Source: Lottia gigantea (taxonomy: Eukaryota > Mollusca > Gastropoda > Lottiidae). Taken from it: a stretch of 64,000 nucleotides of DNA. The stretch covers positions 2,590,235 to 2,654,234 of the forward strand of contig NW_008710370.1 in assembly GCF_000327385.1 (NCBI RefSeq), read 5' to 3'. Under the pieces are notes generated by a model. That model saw only the letters and a list, made by a program, of their open reading frames with translations. It had not been told where the DNA came from and made no database searches. The position numbers were made by a program, and so were the translations under genes. Of this stretch, positions 44,781 to 55,457 are shown piece by piece (position 1 is the stretch's first letter; each line of letters opens with the position of its first letter).

Positions 44781-46735
44781 ATGATTATGAGCGACAATGA
44801 GGAGGATATGGATGGATCAGATTACAGCAATGAAAGTGACTTTGAGAGCAAATGTGATGATAATTCCGACGTGGAAGATGTTGATCCAAATGTAAACATT
44901 GAAGAAAATGACAGAGATGTTAGGTATCCAGACATGGCGGGTGATATGAATATTCCACCAACATAGAGATTAAATACGATTGGATTTGTTGCACAACAAT
45001 TCAATTCAGGCCAAATGGACATACAGGACTCAAGAACATTCCTGCTAATATAAATGTTGATAGTACCCCATTGGATTTTTTTTCTATCTTTTGGAATGAT
45101 CAGTTATGGGAACTTTTGATGTCTGAAACAAACCGACAAACTGCTATATGTCAATGTAATGAAGCCAGATAATTATAGTGTTAGAAGTTGGACAGATACA
45201 ACAGTAAGTGAGATGAAAGCCTTTTTTGGATGTAGGATTGCCATTGAATCCCTTATTCACAAGGAACGATTTGAACAATACTGGAAAACAAAGGATAACT
45301 TTCATACGGCTACTCCAGGATTTCCAAAGGTTATGAGCCATATGGTCTATGCTGCATTGTGTAAATGAACTTGACCCAGCTGTGGATAAAATAAACAAAA
45401 TTTACAATTCTAGGCCTATTTTTATACGCCCACATCACTCTATGTGGACGTATATTGTCGGCACCCCTGTCTGTCCGTCAACATTTGCTTGTAATCGCTC
45501 TTAAAACTAGATTTTTTGATGGAATCAAATGAAATTCAGTATGTGTATACATATTCATAAAATGAAGATCAAGTTCGAATTTGAGCTATTATCGACTGTT
45601 AGAAGCAGAGTTATTGCCCTTGCCTCAAAATCTTGAATATTTACTATCCGCATGCCGTGGTGGGCGTATCACTTTGTTGCAGGTTGTGAATTATCTTTAG
45701 ACGAGGGCATGATCCCAACAAAAAACTCATTATTTAAAAAACAATATATAAAAGATAAACCGATAAAGTGGAGGATAAAAAAATTTGTGTTGACAGACAG
45801 TGAACATGGATATATTATGAATGCTGAAGTTTATACCGATAAAAGAGCAGATGCCTTGACAGTTGACAATTAAGGAGTTACAGGCAATTTAGTTGCGAGA
45901 ATGACTCATAATTTCCAAGACCAGAACTACGTATTGTTTACTGATAGATTTTATACATCGGTTGAATTAGCAGAATATTTGTTGACAAAGAGAATTGGTT
46001 TGTGTTGGAGAGCTATGACAAATAGAAAAGAGTTTCCAAAGTGTCTAAAGCAAACTAACAAACAAATGCAAAAGGGTGATTGTGAAATTCTGTTCAATGG
46101 AAAGGTGTCTGCAATTGTCTGGATGGACAAAAGGCCTATTAATTTTGTTTCATCTGTTTACATTGACCAGCCACTATCTACAGTTCCAAGATTTGATTCA
46201 AAAGAACACAGAAGAATTCCAATTCAGTGTCCCATGGCTGTGAAGAGTTATGATAAGTTTATAGGACAAACAGACAAGAACGACTAAATGACGTGCCTCC
46301 AAAAGTGGTAATGAAGTTTTTTATGTGGGCTGCGTATAATGCTTATGTTATTCAAGGATATTATTAAGAGCATGCACAACCTTCTCATAGATCTTTTACA
46401 TTCCATTTCTTCCTGGAGAAATTGTGCAACCAACTCGATGGAGATGTACGAAATACAACTCAAAGAGGTTGACGTCGTTCCTATGAGGATCAGGAAGTTC
46501 ATCTTACTGATGTCAGGTAGCATGAGTGTGAAAAGGCTGAACATGCTACAATTAATAATAGGTGTGTTGTTTGTACAGAAAAATATAGAAGGGCCAGATT
46601 GTGTAACCCTAATGCCTAAGAAGTCCAGAACTGTGTATTTCGTTGTGTTTTCTTGTGCATTGGTCAACCTGGGTCGAATTGTTGGCATGATTTTCATTCA
46701 GAAGTTATGTATTGGAGATAAATGAAATTAGGGCA
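44781..46735 (+). pseudogene. piggyBac transposase, disrupted
   Basis: The N-terminal acidic region typical of PGBD proteins (MSDNEEDMDGSDYSNESDFE) is followed by an in-frame TAG at 44964. Then come DFFSIFWNDQLWELL, the EMKAFFGCRIAIESL helix region, SLDEGMIPTKNSLFKKQYIK (first catalytic Asp), FTDRFYTSVELAEYL (second Asp), SYDKFIGQTDKND (third Asp) and a C-terminal Cys/His-rich remnant (CVVCTEKYRRARLC). The three-Asp transposase cuts and pastes at TTAA without leaving a scar. At least one stop, several frameshifts and a HINE insertion at about 45424-45680 make this copy inactive. Confidence 0.85.
45424..45680 (+). mobile_element. Short HINE inserted in piggyBac transposase
   Basis: Begins ATACGCCCACATCACTCTATG after CCTATTTTT and carries the CACCCCTGTCTGTCCGTCAAC head. 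It has a single monomer (AAATGAAGATCAAGTTCGAAT, GAGTTATTGCCCTTGCC) and ends with GTGGTGGGCGTATCACTTTG. The hairpin part of the 3' end is not clear. Transposase coding resumes by CELSLDEGM, so the insertion falls just before the first catalytic Asp. Confidence 0.7.
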
Positions 46736-46914
46736 TGTATTTATTGTATTTTTAATTATTTAATTGTTAAAACTTCTTTATTTTATATCTTCACACAGTT
46801 GATAATACATTATAAGATGATTATTTTGGCAATGACGTCCTGTAAAGTCAGGAAGGGGTATGCAGGATGTCAAATATTTTCAGGGTTTTAAGGGTTAACC
46901 TTTCATTTTTATTA

Positions 46915-47265
46915 GTAAAAACACATCAGAATTTGTTGGCTTGTGAACGCATTAGACGTGACAGTTTATGTCAGAATTTTATTAAATTTTGTTTTGGTTT
47001 AAATGAACAGAATCTTGCACAAATTAGATTTTTGGTTCGACTTGACTTGATATACTGAAAATGTATCCGGGAAAGTGGGCGTATCTTGCTAGGCAAGAGT
47101 CATTGCCCTTGATTTACAAAAACACCTTGATAGAGGTTACAGTTTATGTCCGAATTTTATTAAATTTTGTGTGTTCGATTAAATCAACAATATCTTGCAC
47201 AAATTAGATTTTTGGTATGATTTGACACAGATAGATGACCGCCCTGGATATACTGAATGTAATAA
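46915..47265 (+). mobile_element. Two HINE class 3 3' fragments in tandem
   Basis: The first fragment ends GGGAAAGTGGGCGTATCTTGCTAGGCAAG at about 47092. A second begins at once with GAGTCATTGCCCTTGATTTAC and reaches GACCGCCCTGGATATACTG. Both share ACAGTTTATGTC, ATTTTATTAAATTTTG and CTTGCACAAATTAGATTTTTGG with the element at 652-1338. They lie immediately outside the right TTAA of the piggyBac. Confidence 0.65.
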
Positions 47266-47390
47266 TGATGTTTACTTTATATCATCATATTGTAAAGTTG
47301 ATATTTCTTTCATTATATGATAATAATGCATTTATATAGAGCCTATTTTCTAGAAAGTTCTACTCAATGTGTTATATCATAAAACATCTA

Positions 47391-50300
47391 TGTATTTCCG
47401 AATATAATGGGCAAGCGTGTATAATGCACACCCCTTCCTCACCCAATCAAAATCTGGAAAAATCCATATACCCGTATATAATGCGCACCCCTTGTTGACG
47501 AAAATGAGGTTGGAGATGGCATAACGCAGACACCTCATTGATACTCAATGGCAATGTCTGTTATCCCTACACATATTACAGTAGAACTTAACATGGATAG
47601 AAACAAGTGCCTGTGATCCACCCAATTCAACATTCACTGATCACATGGACAACAGGTGTTTATAGTATTCTTTGATCTTTCTTTGATATCAATGCCTCTT
47701 GTTTCCATTCAGAATGTACTCATAAAATTAATCAGTGGTGTTACAAATTAACTCAATCTTGTTGTTTTTAGTCACCTAATCTTATAATAAGTTTAATCAA
47801 GTAGCTTTGGATTACTGTGAATAATAGATTTACAAAAACTCTACTGCTGTCCTCAATTCTGTGTTCAGAACTTTTTTCCCTCCGCCAGTCAGTAATCAGG
47901 CACACTTAAAGGGAAAACTCTTCAATCAATGATGTTAGATATTGTATTGTAAAGATGGCGGTTTTACAGTATGACAATAATAATACGAATGAATTTACAT
48001 GCACGTGCAGGTGGAGTTAATTCAACAAGTACAGTTCGTACACATAAGAATAGTTCATTCTAGTCTAATACGTAACTACCATGAAATGGCGAGGCCTCTT
48101 AATCTTTAAAATCACTACTAGTCTGAATATTCACAAATAAGGTAATCATTCACAATTATAGTCTTGTAAGTAGCTTGGTTTCTTGTGTACACGGTGTGGA
48201 CGTTGTGGCGCAGGATCGACTGTTGTAACGGGACTGTTGATTGGTAAGTCTGCAGGAACAGCAGGATCTGGATTATAGTTGATACTTTGCATGTTGTTTT
48301 CCGATGTTGGCTCTGCAATGACATCAGGAATCTGGGGTGAGTGTGGAGTTGGGACATGTAATGACTCATCAGGTGGAGACGATAGGGGAATAATACAAAC
48401 TTCGTCGTTGCTTAACGAGACCTCTTGTGGACTGATAGTCATATCAGAGTAAAAGTTCGTTATCGGAATACACTCTGAGGGTTTCACTTTATAAGGCAAA
48501 GACCGGAGTTGGTTTCCGGTAAACTTTCAGAAAAACCACCATCCCTTATCAATGTTTGTTACGAGATATCGACTTCTACCACGAGTTTTGTCCCTATCGG
48601 TGGTTAAATAAACAAGATCGCTAACTGATGGAGATGGTTTTGATAGATGAGACTGTCGACTTGGGGTCTTGACTTGGGTCTTGGATGACTGACTGTAAGG
48701 ATGGTTTCTAATACGAGATTGATGCTGTTGTAGAATCAGATCACGGTCACAAATTGGTAACTGGGTGTTATCAAACTGGCAGCGCTGAGTCCATATCTCG
48801 CGAGAAAAAAGGCCTCTATTTCTGAGACGTGAATTTAAATTGGACGTAACGATGGATAAGCCAAGAGGTGTGACCGATCCTCCTTCTGGTTGATATCGTA
48901 CAATTTCATCTATCAATTCAGCAATAGCTTTTTCTGCGACCGGATTCTTATTAGGATTCTTTATTCGACCCATGTCTGAAGTAATTCCGAGTTGAAGCAA
49001 AGCTTCAGGAAGAGCTACGAAACCAGGCGCTGGATCCACACGAACAACTACAGGAGGACCAGTAATTGGGCGCATTTCAAGACAAAGTCGAGCCAGAGCA
49101 TTACGCAACGTTGTAGAACGCTAATCGTCTACGAGGCAACATACAGTATAGGAAGAGGCTGTTTCACGTAGAAGGAAAATGAGTTGCTTGCAACATTTCA
49201 ATACATCAGCAGCAAATGAGATTCCAATAGATTGTGGTGATGGTTGTGTGGACTGTTCAGCTACTGGCTGTGGAAGTTTCTTAAGTGACGAACACACATG
49301 GCAGTTATCAGTTATGTCACTAATAGATTTTTCGAGATCCAGGGCGTAGAAACGGCGTTTCACAACGAGTTTTAATTAATTGAAGGGTGATTACACTCGA
49401 TATGCATTGCTGTTAAAAGTCCACTTAAAACGGGTCTAGGAACTACAATTAACTCAGATGTAGGGCAAAATGGTTCAAAGTTTTTCACAACCAGGAAACC
49501 ATCTCTGGATATGGTGACACTACGAAGATATCGTTTGACATGGGGAATATTAGTCAACTTCTTAGATGGTCGTGTTCCCTGTTTAAGGTGGGCGTGTGTA
49601 CGACGCAGATCTGGGCATTCGGATTGAGTTTGGATACACGCTGAATGGCTTGCAAACAGAACAGGACAGGTGCCAGAGATAATATCCTGTACGGTGGTAG
49701 CACGTACAACGGAATCTTCTGTGCGGGATATAAAATTGCAAATTTGACAATTAGGTTCGTGACATTCTGTGGCATTACGACTGGCAAAATCTGAAGGAAT
49801 ATTGGATGTTCCGGCTAGGTGAAGAAGATTGACTTGTCGGCTTGCGATGGACAAAAAGGATGTGACTCTGGGGCTATTGGAAAATTCACCACGGCATAAT
49901 TTTAGAACAGCTTGGACACAAGGCTTACTGTCAGTTAAAACATTCGTCATGTGGTGAGACTGGATTATATAAGGACTGAAGTGCTTAATAGCTGCAGTAA
50001 TACACAAGGCTTCAATCTCGCATGGTAACCAAGTAATTTGATGTTTCTTCAACTTAGCACTAAAAAACCCAGCTAAGGAGGTTTTGTTGTTGCGTATTAG
50101 GTAGACAGTTACGATTCATAGTTGATCCGTTGGACGGGGTAACAAGATGCTCTTATGGTCTGTAAGTGACTGTTGGGCTGCTGAGAAATGATGATGTAAG
50201 TCTTCTGACCAGCTGATTTTGTTGCTAGATTTTGTCGCAAGTACTTTGTAGGCGCCAATGAAGGAGCGCATTCCTCGAACGTTTTCGGGTGGAGGCGACG

Positions 50301-53300
50301 TCGATAAGGTAGATATGCGATGAGGGCTTGCAGAAATTGATCCTTGTGACCAAATCCAGCCTAGGATGGTGGTTGACTTGGGGCAAATAATTGTCTTAGA
50401 GGCTGCTAATTTGAGATCACACTTGCTGAGTGTTTGTATAGTTAGACGAAAGTTTTCTAATAGTTCTGTTGGCGAGTTACCTCCGATATATAAATCATCA
50501 GCCAGTTTTGTAACTTTGCTAGAGTACAATAGATCGCTGAGGACTCTGCACATGAGTTCCTCGAGCGCAGTCTCTGATCCTGGCATTCCCATAGCAGTAC
50601 GGGTATAAACACGAATACCTCTGAAAGGGGTGCATACTCCGCAATACTTCATAGAACCAGGGGCAAGAGGTATTTGGTAAAATGCCTGTGTCAAATCCGT
50701 AACGATGACATACTGCCAGCAGGCGATGGTGCGTAGGATGGAATCAACATCTGGCATGAGTGATGGTTGGGGCTTGCTGTATCTTGCTACGGTGACTAGT
50801 CTAAATCCACCACAGCTCTTCTTGACCAGGAATGAAGGGTTTAGGTACTCGACTGTAAGGTTCAAATCCTCGGGTTTACGGAATACTCCTACTGATTCCA
50901 GTTGGTCGAAAATATCTTGCAACTCTTGTAGTTTATCTTTTGAGTACTGGGGGATTCTACCTTTTGGTTGTGGGGGTTCCACAGATCCCATATTGACGAT
51001 GGCTTGAAAGGGACCAACGGATCCATTATAGCCTGTTATTGTAGGATCAAAAACAGAATCAAACTCTTGCATTACCGATTGGAAATCTTTACGAACAGAC
51101 TGTGGTAGAATATGATCTGGATCTAATTTGACTATATCAGAGAAAAAGGTAGTGTCTTTCAAAACTACAGACAGGACTGGTTTGGCCGGTGGGTAAGCAA
51201 GATTATCTGTATCTGTGATAGTTTGGACACGTCTTACTTGACAGAAGGGCTCATGGTGTTTGAGAGTTTGTGGTTGATCGGTATCATTAGCAATGCCAAT
51301 TTTTCCTCCAACTTGTTCGGTAAGGCTGGGTTGTGGCCAAATTTTGGTTGACATTTTCGGCGCCCCAGTATCGTAACGGGCCTCTAAAGCTAAGATCTCC
51401 TCAGAGTAAAGGTCACCTGGTAGTGTTAGTTCTCAATAATCTCCTGGCCAAACAGTGGTAGAGAACGAAGGTGCACGTAACACATAGGCTTGGGTGCGCC
51501 TAACAGCCAAAGAATGTGTGGTATTTGATGAAGAATCGTATTGGATGACATTGTTGTCCTTGATGATGACTTGACACATGGCGGGTCTAACGGATATGTC
51601 ATTCTGGGTCATAAAAGGTGTTCCTGCTAGTACGTCTACATCAAGATCTTCAACAACCAAAGCATCGAGGGTCAAATTGTGGTCGCCACGATTCAGCTGT
51701 AAATGGACTTCGCCTACAACCTTCAATGGGGTGATACCGTCTGCCTGTAAAGCTCGTTGAATACTCTTCTGTATTGGGGCACCTACGTAATGTACGACGG
51801 AAGCTTTCATCATATTCATCTCTGCCCCTGTATCTAAAGTAAGTTGCAGGGGAAATTGTGAGTAAAATGCCTTGAAGTGGGGAGATCTGTTGGTGCTTAC
51901 ACGGCATGCTAAAATTTTTAGACTATTTACTTCTGGGGTTGGATCATTAGCATCTATACCCTCATCATGGAAGCAGGAAGCTTGTCGGGCTTTGTTCATA
52001 AAACGTTTGTCACTAACTGGAAGGTAGGGGCATTTACTCAAGAAATGTTTGTTGTTAGGTCGGTTGGCTTGACTGCACAAAGGACACAGTTTGCTGTTGG
52101 TTATTGAAGCATTGGTCATTGTCCTGGAAGGTTTGTGAGTGTTTTGGCGGAGTAGGTCTCTTGTCGCAGTACGAAATACTTTAGACTCGACAGCAGAATT
52201 TACCTCATCTAATAAAGAGTCTAGAGCGAGGGATATCTCTGGTTTTAGCGATGCAAGAGTTGTAGAGCGGAGTTCCGTCCCATAACGCTGCTTAACGAGT
52301 TGAGGTAAATCAGGGTGGATTAATCTAATCCATGTGAGTACGACCATGTTCTCTAAAGAAGGTGTCAATTCTTCATCCTCACTAGGTACGATACCATGAT
52401 GGCTAATGTGTCCGTTTTGAGAAAGGAGGTTGTCTTCTATGAAGGACATGAGGCCTTGATAAAGGTCTTCGGGGCGTTCGTCTGGTTGAAGTACAATGGT
52501 ATTAAAATCTAAGAAGTGGGAGCCTGTTGATTGGAATCCATAATGCAATCATATAACTTGCCAAATAGACGACATGGAGGTGGAGTTCTTCACAATAGAA
52601 TTGCATGAAATGATAGGACAGTAGTTGGCAATTTGACCCAGCATCAGGTCTAAATGTGTGACTTTCTGCTGGGCAGTTCTCCTGCGTTCCTGATCTACTC
52701 GTTCTCCGTCATTAGCTAAACCTCGTAGGGGGGTTGTGGAAGACTTCTTCAGCCATGTCACACCGTCTAATAAAAAATCGGCAAAATTTGGATCAAGGGA
52801 TAGAATATACTGCAAATTCTGCCGCCAAGCTTTAAACGATGTTATGGTCTCGTTTTTCGTCAAAGACCATTGTTTGGGGGCTCAAGTACTAGCCATACTT
52901 ATCTGCAGGATCTGAAGAGTTGAGATCAGTAGTTGTTTAACTGCTACCCTTTCCGAGTTGTTATCGGCAGAAGTGTGTAACGCTCGAACAACCAGTCTTC
53001 GCGTTGGCAAAATCACTAACAGGTTATTTTAATAAAGTTTTTGTTGAACTTTTGAATCAGTTCTGTACTTGGTAACTGAAATCCCAGCTGCTGCCACCAC
53101 GCCAGTCAGTAATCTGGCACACTTAAAGGGAATCAATGATGTTAGATATTGTATTGTAAAGATGGCGGTTACATGCACGTGCAGGGGGAGGTAATTCAAC
53201 AAGTACAGTTCGTACACATAAGAATAGTTCAGGCTAGTCTAATACGTAACTACCATGAAATGGCACTCTCAATTATATAGGCACGAAAATACCACATGGA

Positions 53301-53785
53301 TTCTGTAAGCTATTGTGAGAGTATTAAAAATATTTGTTTCTCATTTGCCATGTGTATTGTGATGAATAATTTGCGAAAACGAAGGATAATATTAAAACCC
53401 TGTATATCTGGTAAGCTACTCAAATTCATACAATACTTGATAATATTTTGTAACAGCCGTAGAACGTCTCTCTGTATGGAATGAATTGCATTAAAATAAC
53501 ACATTAATATACCTATTTCAGTTTAGAAATTTCAAATATATTAATACAAACTATTTACAAAATACATTAAAGTCTAATGAGTTGTTATAAATACTGAAAT
53601 GATCTTAAAAACATAACAACATGTCATTGAAGGAAGACAAACTGGCGGATCCTCAACATCGATTGGCGGTATTTTCGAAGGGGAAAAAAACTCAAAATTT
53701 ATTTCACTGTGTATAGTGCGCACCCCCTCTGTAAGGGGCCCATTTTTCGGTAAAAAACTGCGCATTATATTCGGAAATATACGGT
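47391..53785. mobile_element. TIR element interrupted by an LTR retrotransposon
   Basis: The left end GTATTTCCGAATATAATGGGC and the right end GCGCATTATATTCGGAAATATAC are inverted, and ACATCTA flanks both sides (47384-47390 and 53786-53792). Subterminal GCGCACCCC blocks also occur on both sides. With the LTR element removed, about 1 kb remains, a size usual for a non-autonomous DNA transposon. The 7- or 8-bp duplication fits hAT-like elements. Confidence 0.55.
47850..53270 (-). mobile_element. LTR retrotransposon fossil, Ty3/Gypsy-like
   Basis: Two direct repeats (about 47850-48095 and 53050-53267; core GCCAGTCAGTAATC, CACTTAAAGGGAA, GTTAGATATTGTATTGTAAA, CGTACACATAAGAATAGTTCA) act as LTRs around minus-strand coding traces. 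From the right: Gag-like sequence (about 52.9-52.1 kb), a CPLCSQ...CPYLP zinc knuckle, an LTLDTGAEMNMM aspartic protease (about 51.8 kb), reverse transcriptase (about 51.0-50.3 kb; DLTQAFYQIPL, LADDLYIGG), RNase H (about 50.0-49.8 kb; PSDFASRNATECHEP), and an integrase with Cys/His region and core (about 49.75-48.5 kb). The RT is unusual for Ty3/Gypsy and could belong to a separate clade. It is broken by a handful of interruptions. The two LTRs differ clearly, so it is not recent. Confidence 0.8.
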
Positions 53786-53792
53786 ACATCTA

Positions 53793-54219
53793 ACATCATA
53801 CAACATAATACATCAGGGTTAACCTCAGGATACACACGTCTGAACTCCTAAAAGCCAAAATCTAATCTGACCATTTTCTCTAACAAAATGTATATATACC
53901 AACCCCCTAAATCTATGTTTGGTCCGGCAATCTTAGATTCCTAAAAAATGCAAAAGATTCCAAGAAATGGTATAAAATATACCTGGTCATTAAAAATAAA
54001 CCTACTTGACCTCACTGACCATTGGTCTATCAGAATTGACCATTGCCTTTTTTGTGAGAGGCTGTACTATTTTAAGACCAGTGCTTTTGGAATCTGACTT
54101 TTTCAAAGAAATCTAAGATTACTAATAAATAGATATATATCATTAGTGAAAATGTATAAGGAAAGTGGGCATATCTGGCTAGGCAATCACTTGTTATTTT
54201 TTGCAATATTAACAATTGC
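53793..54219. other. Intronic sequence with HINE class 3 end
   Basis: Unique sequence up to about 54140, then GTGAAAATGTATAAGGAAAG, TGGGCATATCTGGCTAGGCAATCACTTGTT at about 54142-54192, a short 3' end of a class 3 HINE. No gene. Confidence 0.45.
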
Positions 54220-55028
54220 TTTCTGTTCATACATGTGTAATCTACCGATGTTGTCGGGTTTCTACCGCTTTTGGATGTTGTCTACCGCTCTACCGGCGGG
54301 ATACCCGATTCTAAAGATTTTTGTTTTTTTTTCCTGATCAAATTTTCACGGGACCTACTGTTTTCAATGTTCAAATTCTCTACCATAAATCAACAAAATA
54401 TCTATCATCACGTGTATCTTAATTGCCGGTAACACATGTTAATCTCATCACGTAATAATATTATCATTGCCTGATTAATTAATCCCCTAATTAAGATGGT
54501 AATTTGATCTATTTTCACCCGATAATGTGTATTTTAAGCCCACATGACACACTTTTTTTAACAACATCCGGTACATTCTACTTTCGCTTTTATAATAAAT
54601 TTTACATTAGCCCTACTTTTACTAAAAAACGAAATCTTGAAGTCTTCTCAGTATTTTATACCGTCAGTGTCAATCTGCGGTCTATAATAGGCGTATATAA
54701 CATAGACGTCGTTTCAGAATCATTTTTCATTATCGGTAGATTATCATACGCGACTGGATGTCTAATTCTTATATAAACTCAAACTTCGTTTCATAAAATC
54801 GTTTTGAAATTTTACTGTAGCCTGTAAACATTCATTTGATTGCCTGCATAACGGGCTTACTTATTACTAGTCTTTCCATTCTGAAGAACGTCAAAATGGA
54901 AGTGGAAAATTCAGTTCAATACTTCGTGAGAGTGTTGCAAGAAAAGTATTGAATGATCGGAATGGAGATATTTAAGATGTCATGAATTACACCTTTAGAA
55001 AAAGTAACATTGCCAGTACATATTATTT

Positions 55029-55457
55029 GCATTCACCCTCCTCCCCCCTATGTACGAAACAAATTGTGTGGAGGTAAATATCATTTATTATTGATAACAA
55101 TAAATGACAACATATATAATATAAAATACAAAATATTGTTGGGCTTAACAAACAAAGAAATCAGCCATGGATGGAATAGAAACGGGGTGGAGGAGGGTAA
55201 TCCTCAAGCAAAGCGATATCTTCCCGCGCGAATTCTAAACTGAATGAAGAAATCACACGAGAACGAGATCTCGCGATAATGTTCATGCAAATCCCATTGT
55301 CACAACAATGTTTATTTGCGTTCACCCTTCTCCCCCCTATGTACGAAACAAATTGTGTGGAGGTAAATATCATTTATTATTGATAACAATAAATGACAAC
55401 ATATATAATATAAAATACAAAATATTGTTGGGCTTAACAAACAAAGAAATCAGCCAA
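55029..55457 (-). repeat. Ngaro B2-A2-B1 terminal cluster
   Basis: B2 (55029-55167) and B1 (55318-55456) are near-identical 139-bp repeats (GTACGAAACAAATTGTGTGG ... AACAAAGAAATCAGCCA). Between them lies A2 (55198-55317), a 120-bp copy of A1 at the far right end (60349-60468; CCTCAAGCAAAGCGATATCTTCC, GAACGAGATCTC). Such split repeats let a circular DNA intermediate be rebuilt and integrated by the recombinase. Confidence 0.85.

Larger units (their letters stand above)
44559..46898 (+). mobile_element. piggyBac DNA transposon, decayed, TTAA-bounded
   Basis: TTAA at 44559-44562 and 46895-46898, with related inverted ends: CAATTAGACCCTGAAATG on the left and, inverted, CCCTTAAAACCCTGAAAAT on the right. 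About 2.34 kb including a 257-bp HINE inserted in the coding region. Both ends also share an internal TGACGT-type block. It sits in the fourth PLC intron in the same orientation as the gene. Confidence 0.85.

Noticed and set aside
45144-45398. Minus-strand frame in the piggyBac
   Set aside because: Shadow of the transposase on the plus strand.
50850-50880. GGTTCAAATCC resembling a tRNA B box
   Set aside because: It lies within retroelement reverse transcriptase sequence, with no A box or cloverleaf around it.
50366-51007. Plus-strand frames inside the LTR element
   Set aside because: They are shadows of the minus-strand reverse transcriptase region.
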